This document shows, piece by piece, positions 20,293 to 29,647 of a stretch of 64,000 nt of DNA (its first letter is position 1; the number at the start of each line of letters is the position of its first letter). Under the pieces are notes generated by a model, which saw only the letters and a list, made by a program, of their open reading frames with translations, was not told the DNA's origin and did no database searches. The stretch comes from Dyella flagellata. Its GTDB lineage: Bacteria; Pseudomonadota; Gammaproteobacteria; Xanthomonadales; Rhodanobacteraceae. The position numbers were made by a program, and so were the translations under genes. The DNA is taken from the NCBI RefSeq assembly GCF_030160275.1, contig NZ_BSOA01000053.1, forward strand, positions 89,247 to 153,246. Reading direction: 5' to 3'.

Positions 20293-21966
20293 ATGACTGA
20301 AAGTTTTGCCGAGCTGTTTGAACAGAGCCAACAGGCCATTTCTAAGCTGAAGCCGGGCGCCATCGTCACCGGCATTGTGGTCGAAATCCGCAATGACGTA
20401 GTGGTGATCAACGCCGGCCTGAAGAGCGAAGGCATCGTTCCGATCGAGCAGTTCAAGACCGAGAACGGCGAGTTGGAAGTCCGCGTGGGCGACGAGGTGA
20501 AGGTAGCCCTCGACGCACTGGAAGACGGCTTCGGCGAGACCAAGCTCTCCCGCGAGAAGGCCAAGCGTTCCATGGTGTGGGACGACCTTGAGCAGGCCTT
20601 CGACAAGGAAGAGACCATCACCGGCAAGATCTCCGGCAAGGTCAAGGGCGGTTTCACCGTCGACATCAAGGATGTCCGCGCCTTCCTGCCCGGCTCGCTG
20701 GTCGACGTGCGTCCGGTACGCGATCCGGTGTACCTGGAAGGCAAGGATCTCGAATTCAAGATCATCAAGCTGGACCGCAAGCGCAACAACGTGGTGGTGA
20801 GCCGCCGCGCCGTCGTCGAGACCGAGTTCTCCGAGGAGCGCGAGAAGCTGCTGGAGCGCCTGACCGAAGGCGCGGTGGTGAAGGGCACGGTCAAGAACCT
20901 CACCGACTACGGCGCGTTCGTGGACCTGGGCGGCATCGACGGCCTGCTGCACATCACCGACATGGCGTGGAAGCGCGTGCGCCATCCGTCCGAAGTGGTC
21001 AACGTGGGCGACGAGCTCGATGTGCGCGTGCTGAAGTACGACCGCGAGCGCAACCGCGTGTCGCTGGGCCTGAAGCAGCTGGGTGACGATCCGTGGGTCG
21101 CCATCTCGCGTCGTTATCCGGTCGGCAGCCGCCTGTTCGGCAAGGTCTCCAACGTCACCGACTACGGCTGCTTCGTCGAAATCGAGCCGGGCGTGGAAGG
21201 CCTGGTGCACGTGTCCGAAATGGATTGGACCAACAAGAACGTCAACCCGGCCAAGGTTGTGCAGGTCGGCGACGAGACCGAAGTGATGGTGCTGGACGTG
21301 GATGAAGAGCGTCGCCGCATCTCGCTGGGCATCAAGCAGACCCGCTCCAACCCGTGGGAAGCCTTCGCTGCCACGCACAAGAAGAACGACAAGGTGTCCG
21401 GCCAGATCAAGTCGATCACCGACTTCGGCATCTTCATCGGCCTGGACGGTGGTATCGATGGTCTGGTGCACCTGTCCGACATCTCCTGGCAGGCTTCCGG
21501 CGAAGACCTCGTGCGCAACTTCAAGAAGGGCGACGAGATCGAAGCGGTGGTGCTGGCCGTGGATCCGGAGCGCGAGCGCATCTCGCTGGGCATCAAGCAG
21601 ATGGAGCAGGATCCGTTCGGTCACTTCATGGCCGTCCATCCGCGTGGCGCGATCGTCACCGGCACGGTGAAGGAAGTGGACGCCAAGGGTGCCGTGATTG
21701 ACCTGGGCGACGGCGTCGAAGGCTACCTGCGCGCCAACGACATCGCCAAGGAGCGCATCGAGGATGCTACCCAGCATCTGAAGGTGGGCGACAAGGTGGA
21801 AGCGAAGTTCACCGGTATGGACCGCAAGGGCCGTCAGCTGTCGCTGTCGATCCGCGCCAAGGATGAGGAAGAGCTGCAAGACGCCATGGCCGAATACTCG
21901 TCCGCGTCGGGTGGCACGACCAAGCTGGGTGCGCTGCTCAAGGAGCAGCTCAACAAGGCTGACTGA
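20293..21966 (+). CDS. rpsA: 30S ribosomal protein S1
   Basis: 557 aa, exact family length, starting [12 protein letters not shown] at the ATG at 20293 (the frame is open upstream to 20185, but those residues are non-conserved). Six S1 RNA-binding repeats are visible, e.g. [79 protein letters not shown]. It delivers mRNA to the 30S subunit. Its long leader probably mediates autoregulation as in other gammaproteobacteria (inference). Confidence 0.98.
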   Translation: MTESFAELFEQSQQAISKLKPGAIVTGIVVEIRNDVVVINAGLKSEGIVPIEQFKTENGELEVRVGDEVKVALDALEDGFGETKLSREKAKRSMVWDDLEQAFDKEETITGKISGKVKGGFTVDIKDVRAFLPGSLVDVRPVRDPVYLEGKDLEFKIIKLDRKRNNVVVSRRAVVETEFSEEREKLLERLTEGAVVKGTVKNLTDYGAFVDLGGIDGLLHITDMAWKRVRHPSEVVNVGDELDVRVLKYDRERNRVSLGLKQLGDDPWVAISRRYPVGSRLFGKVSNVTDYGCFVEIEPGVEGLVHVSEMDWTNKNVNPAKVVQVGDETEVMVLDVDEERRRISLGIKQTRSNPWEAFAATHKKNDKVSGQIKSITDFGIFIGLDGGIDGLVHLSDISWQASGEDLVRNFKKGDEIEAVVLAVDPERERISLGIKQMEQDPFGHFMAVHPRGAIVTGTVKEVDAKGAVIDLGDGVEGYLRANDIAKERIEDATQHLKVGDKVEAKFTGMDRKGRQLSLSIRAKDEEELQDAMAEYSSASGGTTKLGALLKEQLNKAD

Positions 21967-21980
21967 TACAGTGCCAAGGT

Positions 21981-22003
21981 CGGGGCGGCGCTGCGCCGCC
22001 CCG
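21981..22003 (+). terminator. GC-rich hairpin between rpsA and ihfB
   Basis: A 10-bp stem CGGGGCGGCG / CGCCGCCCCG with loop CTG, followed by ATTCGTT. It has a weak U content, so probably partial termination, which would let some transcripts reach ihfB. Confidence 0.6.
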
Positions 22004-22034
22004 ATTCGTTCCACGTCACGGACATTGGGGACCC

Positions 22035-22334
22035 ATGACCAAATCCGAGCTCATTGAGGCGCTAGCCAGGCGTCAGACCCATCTTGCGTTCAGCGACGTC
22101 GAGCTGGCGGTCAAGAACGTCATCGAGCAAATGAGCCAGGCCCTGGCCCATGGCGAGCGCATAGAAATTCGCGGTTTCGGCAGTTTCGCGCTGCACTACC
22201 GTCCACCACGCATGGGCCGCAACCCCAAGACGGGCGAAGCCGTGGCCTTGCCCGGCAAGCATGTGCCGCACTTCAAGCCCGGCAAGGAACTGCGCGAGCG
22301 CGTCAATATGCGGCTGGAGCAGCAGCTCGGCTAA
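22035..22334 (+). CDS. ihfB: Integration host factor beta subunit
   Basis: 99 aa, [31 protein letters not shown], with the HU/IHF DNA-binding arm [21 protein letters not shown]. It forms the IHF heterodimer that bends DNA. The position after rpsA is the conserved one. Confidence 0.97.
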   Translation: MTKSELIEALARRQTHLAFSDVELAVKNVIEQMSQALAHGERIEIRGFGSFALHYRPPRMGRNPKTGEAVALPGKHVPHFKPGKELRERVNMRLEQQLG

Positions 22335-22410
22335 GGCCACCCTCGACATCACTTATTCCGACAGGCAGGCGGCTTCGGGCCGGTCCTGCCTTTTCTTTTG
22401 CCGCGGCATC

Positions 22411-22484
22411 GTAGGCTGGGATGACAATCCCAGCATTGCCATGCTTGCCGTACCGCGATTGCTGGGATTGCCATCCCAGCCTAG
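22411..22484. repeat. REP dimer 4
   Basis: Head-to-head REP dimer 76 bp after ihfB. GTAG left end, CTAG right end, 26-nt spacer (the longest alongside dimers 6 and 12). Confidence 0.95.
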
Positions 22485-22583
22485 GGGAGGGCAAGGAGCA
22501 AGCACCGCAAAAAGCCTAGTCCGCCTGAATCGGGTCTTCACATTCCTCTGTGAGCTGTTCAGCCGATCGGCTAAAGTTGCATT

Positions 22584-22844
22584 ATGCGATTGATCGTCAT
22601 GCTGCTACTGCTAGTGTTCGTCGCCGCAGGCGTGGTCCTCGGTGCGCTCAATGCGGACCTGGTCGGCTACGACCTCGCGTTCGCGCGCGTCCAGGTCCCC
22701 AAAGGCGCCGCCTTGCTGGTCATGTTGGCGCTGGGCTGGATACTTGGTGGCCTGACCGCATGGCTGGGCGTTACCACGCGGCATCGTCGCGACCGACGAC
22801 GCACGGCGAAAGCTCAAGGCGCCAAGGCAACAAAAACACCATGA
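22584..22844 (+). CDS. lapA: LapA-domain membrane protein
   Basis: 86 aa with two hydrophobic segments (IVMLLLLVFVAAGVVLG and ALLVMLALGWILGGLTAWLG) separated by N-ADLVGYDLAFARVQVP, then a basic tail RRDRRR. This is the LapA/DUF1049 pattern, an inner-membrane partner of LapB in LPS assembly control. ATGA overlap with lapB. Confidence 0.92.
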   Translation: MRLIVMLLLLVFVAAGVVLGALNADLVGYDLAFARVQVPKGAALLVMLALGWILGGLTAWLGVTTRHRRDRRRTAKAQGAKATKTP

Positions 22845-24016
22845 GCCTCTTTTATTCGCTGCTGGCACTGCTCATACCGGCGGCCTTCCTAAGCGGCTGG
22901 TGGACGGCACGGCGTGCCGGCGTGCGCCGTTCGGGGGTCCAGGTCAGCGAGCTGTCCTCCGACTACTTCCGCGGCCTGAACTACCTGCTCAACGAAGAGC
23001 AGGACAAGGCGATCGAGGTGTTCCTCAAGCTCGCCGAATACAACCGCGACACCGTGGAAACGCACTTAGCGTTAGGCAACCTGTTCAGGCGCCGCGGTGA
23101 AGTGGATCGAGCCATCCGTCTGCATCAGCACCTGGTCTCCCGTCCCGGCCTGTCCGAAGGGATGAAGACCGTGGCCTTGCTGGAATTGGGCGAAGACTAT
23201 ATGCGCGCCGGCCTGCTCGACCGCGCCGAGGCGCTGTTCTCGGACCTGGTCGCCATGAACGCGCATGCGCCTTCGGCCCTGCGCCATCTCATTGCGATCT
23301 ACCAGCACGAGCGTGACTGGCACAAGGCGATCGAACATGCGCGCCGGCTGGAAACGATGACCGGCGAGGAAGAGGCCACCACCATCGCACAGTTCTATTG
23401 CGAGCTGGCCGAGCAATCGCGCCAGCACGGCGCTCGTGCCGAAGCGCGGGAATACCTGCAGCAGGCTTTCGCTTCCCAGGCCAATTGCGTGCGCGCCTTC
23501 ATGCTGACCGGGCGCCTGCACGCGGAAGAAGGAAGGCACGCGGAGGCTGTGGATGCGTACGAACGCGCCGTCGATGCGGATATCGCCTTCGTGCCGGAAA
23601 TCCTTCCACCCTTGCTCGACAGCTACGCACGCTCCGGCCAGATGGAACGGGCTGAGCGTTTTCTGCGCGACATGCTGGCACGCTATCACGGCATCTCGCC
23701 GGTGCTCGCGTTGACGCATCTGTACCAACAGCGCGACGGCGAAAAGCCCGCCATCGAATTCCTTACCTCGCAATTGCGCCAGCGCCCCTCCGTGCGCGGA
23801 CTGATGGCCTTGATCGATGCCACCATGGACAAGATCGAAGGCGAGGCGCGGGAGAACTTCCTGATCCTGCGCGACCTCACGCGCAAGCTGCTCGAAGGCC
23901 AGGCGATGTATCGCTGCAGCCATTGCGGCTTCGGCACCAAGGCGCATCACTGGCAGTGCCCGAGCTGCAAAGGCTGGAGCACGATCCGGCCGATCCATGG
24001 CGTAGCCAATGAGTGA
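22841..24016 (+). CDS. lapB: LPS assembly protein LapB
   Basis: 391 aa. N-terminal transmembrane anchor (SLFYSLLALLIPAAFLSGWW), a cytoplasmic array of TPRs (e.g. ETHLALGNLFRRRGEVDRAIRLHQHLV), and a C-terminal rubredoxin-type zinc ribbon YRCSHCGFGTKAHHWQCPSCKGW. In E. coli it presents LpxC to FtsH and so balances LPS against phospholipid synthesis. The start at 22841 overlaps lapA. Confidence 0.96.
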   Translation: MSLFYSLLALLIPAAFLSGWWTARRAGVRRSGVQVSELSSDYFRGLNYLLNEEQDKAIEVFLKLAEYNRDTVETHLALGNLFRRRGEVDRAIRLHQHLVSRPGLSEGMKTVALLELGEDYMRAGLLDRAEALFSDLVAMNAHAPSALRHLIAIYQHERDWHKAIEHARRLETMTGEEEATTIAQFYCELAEQSRQHGARAEAREYLQQAFASQANCVRAFMLTGRLHAEEGRHAEAVDAYERAVDADIAFVPEILPPLLDSYARSGQMERAERFLRDMLARYHGISPVLALTHLYQQRDGEKPAIEFLTSQLRQRPSVRGLMALIDATMDKIEGEARENFLILRDLTRKLLEGQAMYRCSHCGFGTKAHHWQCPSCKGWSTIRPIHGVANE

Positions 24017-25055
24017 TGCGGTTGTGGCAGGCCTTGCCCCGATCGTCCTCGCCGTCGTGTTCGCTTTCCTGATCGCGCTGGGCGTCGTGCGTGCGGCCAT
24101 GGCCTACGCACATCGTCGCGGCATGTTGGATCAGCCGGGGCAGCGGCGTTCGCATAAAATTCCGACCCCGCGCGGGGGCGGCATCGGCATTGTCGTGGCG
24201 GTGTTGCTGACGATGCCGATATGCCTGCTGCAGCAGCACGCGCCGTGGTCGTTTTACGTCGTCGTCATGCTATTGCTCGCCACCGCGATAATTGCATGCA
24301 TCGGCTGGTGGGACGATCACAGTTCCTTGCCGGTGCTTCCACGCTTGGGCGTGCAATTATTGGCCGTTACCCTGTTTTCACTGAGTGTTGTCAGTGGGCC
24401 GCTGAGCTGGCTCTGGTTGCCGTTATGGGTGCTCGGTGGTACGTGGAGCGTCAATTTGCATAACTTCATGGACGGCATCGATGGCCTGCTCGCGCAGCAG
24501 GGCATCTTCGTGGCCTGCGGACTTGCCGTGCTTGCCGGCTATTCCGGCCAGCCCATGCTGGCGGGGCTGGCTGGCTGCGTGGCCGCGGCCTGCCTGGGCT
24601 TCTGGTGCTACAACCGCGCCCCAGCCCGCATTTTCATGGGGGACGTGGGCAGTGGCGCCATCGGCCTGCTGCTGTTTGCGCTGACGGCGATGCTATGGGA
24701 CCTCAGCTGGCCGCTGGTATGGCCGGCTTTGATCCTCAGTTCAGCTTTTGTGACGGATGCCAGCCTTACTCTGCTCACCCGTATGCTGGCAGGCAGGCGC
24801 TGGTATGCTGCGCACCGCGAGCATCTGTACCAATGGATCGTGCGCCGGGGGCACACGCATGCGGCAAGCGCGGGGTGGTACCTGGGCTGGAATCTGCTCA
24901 TAGCAGCGCCGTTGGCTGCGTGGGCAGTGAAGAAACCAGGAACGGGATTACTGGCCTGCATTGTCACTTATGCGATGGCGGCGGCGGTTTGGATTCATGC
25001 CAAGCGCCGCTTGATCAGGCGAAATCGAGACAAGGTTCGTCATGTCCTTACGTAA
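24009..25055 (+). CDS. WecA/WbpL-type polyprenyl-phosphate sugar-1-phosphate transferase
   Basis: 348 aa, polytopic. Motifs of the GT4/MraY-like superfamily: RRSHKIPTPRGGGIG, IGWWDDH, LHNFMDGIDG (catalytic Asp pair) and ARIFMGDVGSG, then HREHLYQ. It would start O-antigen or another polysaccharide by loading an N-acetylhexosamine-1-phosphate onto undecaprenyl phosphate. It overlaps lapB by 8 bp and the next gene by 14 bp, so the block is tightly coupled. WbpL fits better than WecA given the WbpM-type neighbour; the exact sugar is unknown. Confidence 0.88.
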   Translation: MSDAVVAGLAPIVLAVVFAFLIALGVVRAAMAYAHRRGMLDQPGQRRSHKIPTPRGGGIGIVVAVLLTMPICLLQQHAPWSFYVVVMLLLATAIIACIGWWDDHSSLPVLPRLGVQLLAVTLFSLSVVSGPLSWLWLPLWVLGGTWSVNLHNFMDGIDGLLAQQGIFVACGLAVLAGYSGQPMLAGLAGCVAAACLGFWCYNRAPARIFMGDVGSGAIGLLLFALTAMLWDLSWPLVWPALILSSAFVTDASLTLLTRMLAGRRWYAAHREHLYQWIVRRGHTHAASAGWYLGWNLLIAAPLAAWAVKKPGTGLLACIVTYAMAAAVWIHAKRRLIRRNRDKVRHVLT

Positions 25056-26937
25056 ATGGGTTGGCACAGTTCATCCGCGCGCGGCAGTGGTCCTGCACGA
25101 CCTGCTGATCACCGCGCTTGCCTGGTGGGTGGCCAAGGAATTGCGCTACGCGCTCGATCCCAAGCTGATCATCACCTTCGAACCGTACGAATTTCCGATC
25201 GTGCTGATGGTGCAGGGGCTGGTCTATGCATGGACCGGCCTGTACAAGGGCGTGTGGCGCTTCGCCAGCCTGCCGGACCTGTGGAACATCCTGCGCGCGG
25301 CCATCGTCGGTACGGTGGCGATCGGCGTTGCGTTGTTCCTGTATGGACGCCTGGATGGCGTGCCGCGCTCGGTGCTGCTGCTGTATCCCTTCGTGCTGTC
25401 CTTGTTCCTAGGCACGCCGCGGCTGGCCTACCGCTTCTGGAAAGACAGCCGCGTCGATCTTTTCATGAGCGCGAAGACGCAGCGCGTGCTGATCGTCGGC
25501 GCGGACAGCGCAGGCGAAGCGCTGGCGCGCGATCTTCATCGCGATAGCCGTTACATGGTGGTCGGTTTCGTGGACGATCGCCGTTCGCTGCGCGGCGCGC
25601 GCATCAACGGCAAGCCGGTTCTAGGTTCGCTGGAACAATTGCCGGAAGTAGCCAAGGAATCGGCCGTGCAGATGTTGCTGATCGCCTTGCCGGGTGCCAG
25701 CGCGCGCCAGATGCGGCAGGTCGTGGAGCTGTGCGACCGCACCGGCTTGCCGTATCGCACGGTGCCCAAGCTGGAAGATGTCGTTGCCGGTCGCGCGCAG
25801 TTCAACCAGATCAAGGAAGTGTCGATCGAAGACCTGCTTGGACGCGATGCGGTCGAGCTGGATTGGACGAAGATTCGCGAAACGCTGACCGGCCGCCGCG
25901 TGCTGGTCACGGGCGGTGGCGGCTCGATCGGTTCGGAACTGTGCCGGCAGGTGGCCCGGCTCGGCGTACACGCGCTGACGATCGTCGAGTCCTGCGAATA
26001 CAACCTGTACCAGATTTCACAGGAATTGCGCGCGGCCTACCCGGAGTTGCTGCTCAACAGCGTACTTGTCGACTGTGGCGATGCGGTCGCGATGCGGCGC
26101 CTGTTTGCCGAGTCGAAACCGCAGGTGGTGTTCCACGCGGCGGCCTATAAGCATGTGCCCATGTTGCAGGGCCAGTTGCGCACCGCGGTGCGCAACAACG
26201 TGCTGGCAACGCGTGCCGTGGCCGATTTGTCGAGCGAGACGGGCGTGGAATGCTTCGTGCTGATCTCCACCGACAAGGCCGTCAATCCGACCAGCGTGAT
26301 GGGTGCGTGCAAGCGCATCGCGGAGATCTGGTGCCAGAACCTCAACGCGCATTCGAATACGCACTTCATCACCGTTCGATTCGGTAACGTGCTGGACTCG
26401 GCCGGTTCCGTGGTGCCGCTGTTTCGCCAACAGATCCAGGCCGGCGGCCCGGTCACGGTCACGCATCCTGAAATCTCGCGCTACTTCATGACCATTCCGG
26501 AAGCCACGCAGCTGATCCTGCAGGCGGCGGCGATCGGGCAGGGCGGGGAGATCTTCGCGTTGGACATGGGCGAGCCGGTCAAGATTCGCGACCTGGCCGA
26601 GCAGATGATCCGGCTGGCCGGCAAGAAGCCCGGCACCGAGATCCCTATCGTCTACACCGGCCTGCGCTCCGGCGAGAAATTGTTCGAGGAATTGTTTCAC
26701 CCGCTGGAAAACTACAGCGCGACGACACACAACAAGATATTCCTTGCACAGCACCGGCCGGTATCGTGGGAGCTGCTGCAGGCGCAGATGGTCAAGGCTA
26801 CCGAAGCTGTCCGCCTCTTCAACGAGGACGAGCTGCGCCAGTGCGTATCCAGTCTGCTTCCATCATTCAGTTGGAGCGACGCTGCCCAGGCGGGCAACGT
26901 GATTCCGCTACGCCGCAACGACATCGGAGAGAAGTGA
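25042..26937 (+). CDS. UDP-GlcNAc 4,6-dehydratase, WbpM/CapD type
   Basis: 631 aa. The N-terminal third has several transmembrane helices, then a first Rossmann-like domain (VLIVGADSAGEALARDL), then the catalytic SDR domain opening TGGGGSIGSELCRQ (from T290). The usual YxxxK pair is replaced by M-xxx-K in STDKAVNPTSVMGACK, as is characteristic of WbpM/PglF enzymes. It makes 4-keto-6-deoxy sugars for O-antigen, feeding the transferase before it. galU follows immediately. Confidence 0.93.
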   Translation: MSLRKWVGTVHPRAAVVLHDLLITALAWWVAKELRYALDPKLIITFEPYEFPIVLMVQGLVYAWTGLYKGVWRFASLPDLWNILRAAIVGTVAIGVALFLYGRLDGVPRSVLLLYPFVLSLFLGTPRLAYRFWKDSRVDLFMSAKTQRVLIVGADSAGEALARDLHRDSRYMVVGFVDDRRSLRGARINGKPVLGSLEQLPEVAKESAVQMLLIALPGASARQMRQVVELCDRTGLPYRTVPKLEDVVAGRAQFNQIKEVSIEDLLGRDAVELDWTKIRETLTGRRVLVTGGGGSIGSELCRQVARLGVHALTIVESCEYNLYQISQELRAAYPELLLNSVLVDCGDAVAMRRLFAESKPQVVFHAAAYKHVPMLQGQLRTAVRNNVLATRAVADLSSETGVECFVLISTDKAVNPTSVMGACKRIAEIWCQNLNAHSNTHFITVRFGNVLDSAGSVVPLFRQQIQAGGPVTVTHPEISRYFMTIPEATQLILQAAAIGQGGEIFALDMGEPVKIRDLAEQMIRLAGKKPGTEIPIVYTGLRSGEKLFEELFHPLENYSATTHNKIFLAQHRPVSWELLQAQMVKATEAVRLFNEDELRQCVSSLLPSFSWSDAAQAGNVIPLRRNDIGEK

Positions 26938-27810
26938 GTGAGTAAGCCATTGCGCAAGGTGGTGTTTCCGGTAGCCGGTCTTGGCACGCGTTTCCTTCCG
27001 GCCACCAAGGTGGTCGCCAAGGAAATGCTGCCGGTGCTGGACCGGCCGCTGATCCAGTACGCCGTCGACGAAGCCGTCGATGCGGGGGCCGATACGCTGG
27101 TATTCGTCACCAATCGCTACAAGCACGCCATTGCCGATTACTTCGACAAGGCGTACGAGCTGGAAGCCAAGCTGCAGGAGAAGGGCAAGGATGACCTGCT
27201 CGCCCTGGTGCAAGGCACGCTGCCGCGTCATGTGCGCGCGATCTTCGTGACCCAGCCCGAGGCCTTGGGGCTGGGGCACGCGGTGCTCTGTGCCAAGCCG
27301 GTGGTGGGCGATGAGCCGTTCGGCGTGGTCCTGCCGGACGACTTGATCTGGAACCAGGGCAGGGGCGCCTTGCGCCAGATGGCGGAACTGGCCCAAACCG
27401 AACAGGCCGGCGTCATCGCGGTCGAGGAAGTGCCGCATGACCAGACCGACAAGTACGGCATCGTTGATGCCGAACCGGTGAACGAGCGCAGCGCACGCAT
27501 CCGCCACATGGTCGAAAAGCCCAAGCCGGCGGAGGCGCCCTCCAACCTGGCCGTGGTCGGCCGCTATGTGCTTCCGGGCCGCATCTTTCAGCTGCTGGAA
27601 CAGACCAAGCCCGGCGCGGGCGGTGAAATCCAGCTCACCGACGCCATCGAAGCCTTGCTGACCGAGCAGGGCAAGGTGCTGGCCTACCGCTTCGAAGGCA
27701 CCCGCTTCGACTGCGGCAACAAGGCCGGCCTGGTGCGTGCCACCATGCATATGGCGATGCAGGATCCGAGCCTGGCGAAAGTCGTGCGCGAAGTCGCCAA
27801 GTCCTATTGA
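26938..27810 (+). CDS. galU: UTP-glucose-1-phosphate uridylyltransferase
   Basis: 290 aa starting with GTG directly after the preceding TGA, with GGAGAGAAG as ribosome-binding site. Nucleotidyl-transferase signature FPVAGLGTRFLPATKVVAKEMLPV, then QPEALGLGHAVLCA, LPDDLIW and FDCGNKAGLV. It produces UDP-glucose, needed by the WbpM-type pathway's sugars and by the NdvB glucan synthase at 52.9 kb. Confidence 0.97.
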   Translation: MSKPLRKVVFPVAGLGTRFLPATKVVAKEMLPVLDRPLIQYAVDEAVDAGADTLVFVTNRYKHAIADYFDKAYELEAKLQEKGKDDLLALVQGTLPRHVRAIFVTQPEALGLGHAVLCAKPVVGDEPFGVVLPDDLIWNQGRGALRQMAELAQTEQAGVIAVEEVPHDQTDKYGIVDAEPVNERSARIRHMVEKPKPAEAPSNLAVVGRYVLPGRIFQLLEQTKPGAGGEIQLTDAIEALLTEQGKVLAYRFEGTRFDCGNKAGLVRATMHMAMQDPSLAKVVREVAKSY

Positions 27811-27832
27811 GCGACTCGCTCTGCAACAACAT

Positions 27833-27900
27833 GTAGGCTGGGATGACAATCCCAGCATCGGGAAGTCGCGTGAAAAGCTGGGATTATCATCCCAGCCTAC
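27833..27900. repeat. REP dimer 5
   Basis: Head-to-head REP dimer filling the gap between convergent galU and the DUF2182 gene: 22 bp after one stop and 4 bp from the other. GTAG and CTAC ends intact; loops GACA on the left and ATTATCAT on the right. Confidence 0.95.
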
Positions 27901-27904
27901 GCTG

Positions 27905-28678
27905 TCAGGTCAGCCGAAATACTCCCGCCACGATGGCTAAAACACCAATCGCCTTGGTCGCCAGCTTGCCCGCCGGCGCCAGCCGTTCGGCGAGGATGGC
28001 TACCGTAACGAAAGCCATCGCACGTAGATCCATCACGCCTATCACCAGCTGAATCGCCGTCAGGTTGGCGCAGCTCAGGCAACAATGCAGGCCCAGACAC
28101 ATGCCTTGCCGCCATGCTGTACCTGGCTGCGCAGGCACCGTACGGATGTGCCGCAGTGCTTCCCGGCAACGAGTGAGCTGGCGCGCTTTCCACGGTGTGA
28201 ACTGGGCGACTCCAGCGAGCAAGACCATTGCGCCCGCCAGCAGCGGAACGCTGCGTGCCAGCAACGGCCAGTGCATCTCAGCGGTGGCCAACGCGACACC
28301 CAACGGAAATACCAGCATTCCGAACACGCTCCAGGCAAAGAAATATCCCGTGCCAACCAATACGGTCAGCAGTTCCAACTGCATTCCAGTGGTCGTGCCT
28401 ACGGCCTGCCGATAGCGCTGCAGCGCAGGCACCAGGGATGGCAGCATCATCGCCGCCATCATTACGTCCCACATGACGAGGAACGATGCCGCGGCGCCGC
28501 CCCATGTCTGCTCGGGCATCCGCACCCACAGCATCGACATGCTCCAGCCGCCCGGCATCGGCATGGCATCCATGCCGGACATGGATGCGCACCCGACGAT
28601 CGTCAGCGTTGCGCTGAGCGTGAACAGCGCCGCCGAGGCGGCGAAGAAGGCTCGTTCGGAAGTGGGTGCAGCGATCAT
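27905..28678 (-). CDS. DUF2182 integral membrane protein
   Basis: 257 aa with about six hydrophobic stretches and the family's MWDVMMAAMMLPSLVP segment, Met-rich N-terminal loop (SMSGMDAMPMPGGWSMSM) and GLHCCLSCANL. DUF2182 proteins are annotated as predicted metal-binding membrane proteins; function unproven. The Met/Cys motifs suggest a soft metal such as copper (inference). It ends 4 bp from REP dimer 5. Confidence 0.85.
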   Translation of the reverse strand: MIAAPTSERAFFAASAALFTLSATLTIVGCASMSGMDAMPMPGGWSMSMLWVRMPEQTWGGAAASFLVMWDVMMAAMMLPSLVPALQRYRQAVGTTTGMQLELLTVLVGTGYFFAWSVFGMLVFPLGVALATAEMHWPLLARSVPLLAGAMVLLAGVAQFTPWKARQLTRCREALRHIRTVPAQPGTAWRQGMCLGLHCCLSCANLTAIQLVIGVMDLRAMAFVTVAILAERLAPAGKLATKAIGVLAIVAGVFRLT

Positions 28679-28751
28679 GGTCGTCTCGATCCAGCAGTGC
28701 TCATGTCATAGACGAAGCGGATGCCGCGTTTTCGACACCCGCAGGGCGGAT

Positions 28752-29525
28752 TTACCGCTTGCCGTACTCATCGTGGCGGCGCCACCAGACGTGCTGCTCC
28801 GCCTGGTTGCGCCCCTTGGGTGCGCGGTCCAGCCACTGAAACATGCCCCACAGGCCGTCCAGGCCACGCGCGTAGGTGGAATAGGTGTGATAGACCACGC
28901 CGTCTTCGAGCACGAACGCGCTCATACCTGGCCTTTCGCGTACGTACGTCAGAGCGTCGATTCCCGTGGCGGCTGCACTATCGACGACGACCTGCGGGAA
29001 CTGCGTGGTCTTGTCCATCGCATGGCCGCCGCGCTGGTAGTTGTATTCGTAGGCTCCTTCGCGCTGTTGCTGTTCGGTGATCGAAACGGTGAAATCGAAG
29101 TTGAAGTCGCCGCCGAGCGAAGAGGCCCAGGGAAACGACCAGCCCAGGCGACGCTTGTACGCCTCCAGCTTTGCCAGCGGTGCGCGTGATACCGCCCACA
29201 ACATCACGTCGTGGTTGGCCAGGTGCTCGGCGAAACCGTTGAAGCCATCGGCGATCGCCGAACAGGAAATGCAGCCGGCCTCGAACTCGGGCCCGAACAT
29301 GAAGTGATAGACGAGCAGCTGCGAGCGCCCACGGAAAAGGTCCGCCAGCGAAGCGCCGCCCTCATCGGTCTCGAAGCGATAGCCCTTGTTGACCGGGACC
29401 CACGGCAGCTCTTGCCGCTGCCGCGCCAGTTCGTCGCCGCGATGGGTGTGCTCCTTCTCCGCCTTGAGCAGCTCGATGCGTGCCGCCAGCCATTGTTCGC
29501 GGGTTCCAATCGTATGCGTAGTCAT
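28752..29525 (-). CDS. DUF899 thioredoxin-like protein
   Basis: 257 aa with the DUF899 pattern: WLAARIELLKAEKEHTHRGDELARQRQELPWV, then FRGRSQLLVYHFMFGPEFEAGCISCSA and SRAPLAKLEAYKRRLGW. The CISC is at the position of a thioredoxin-fold redox motif. It is transcribed divergently from the winged-helix regulator at 29648, which may control it. Physiological role unknown. The start at 29525 is preferred over the upstream in-frame start because it matches the family N-terminus. Confidence 0.88.
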   Translation of the reverse strand: MTTHTIGTREQWLAARIELLKAEKEHTHRGDELARQRQELPWVPVNKGYRFETDEGGASLADLFRGRSQLLVYHFMFGPEFEAGCISCSAIADGFNGFAEHLANHDVMLWAVSRAPLAKLEAYKRRLGWSFPWASSLGGDFNFDFTVSITEQQQREGAYEYNYQRGGHAMDKTTQFPQVVVDSAAATGIDALTYVRERPGMSAFVLEDGVVYHTYSTYARGLDGLWGMFQWLDRAPKGRNQAEQHVWWRRHDEYGKR

Positions 29526-29647
29526 GCCGTTTACTCCGTTCGTCGAAGATTCGAGCTGTTTGCCCAAGACCTGGTGTTTTCGGGCCGTGGGATATAGTTA
29601 GCGCGGGCTTGCGAACGGGTGGGAGTGACAAGTGTGGCGCGATTGAG

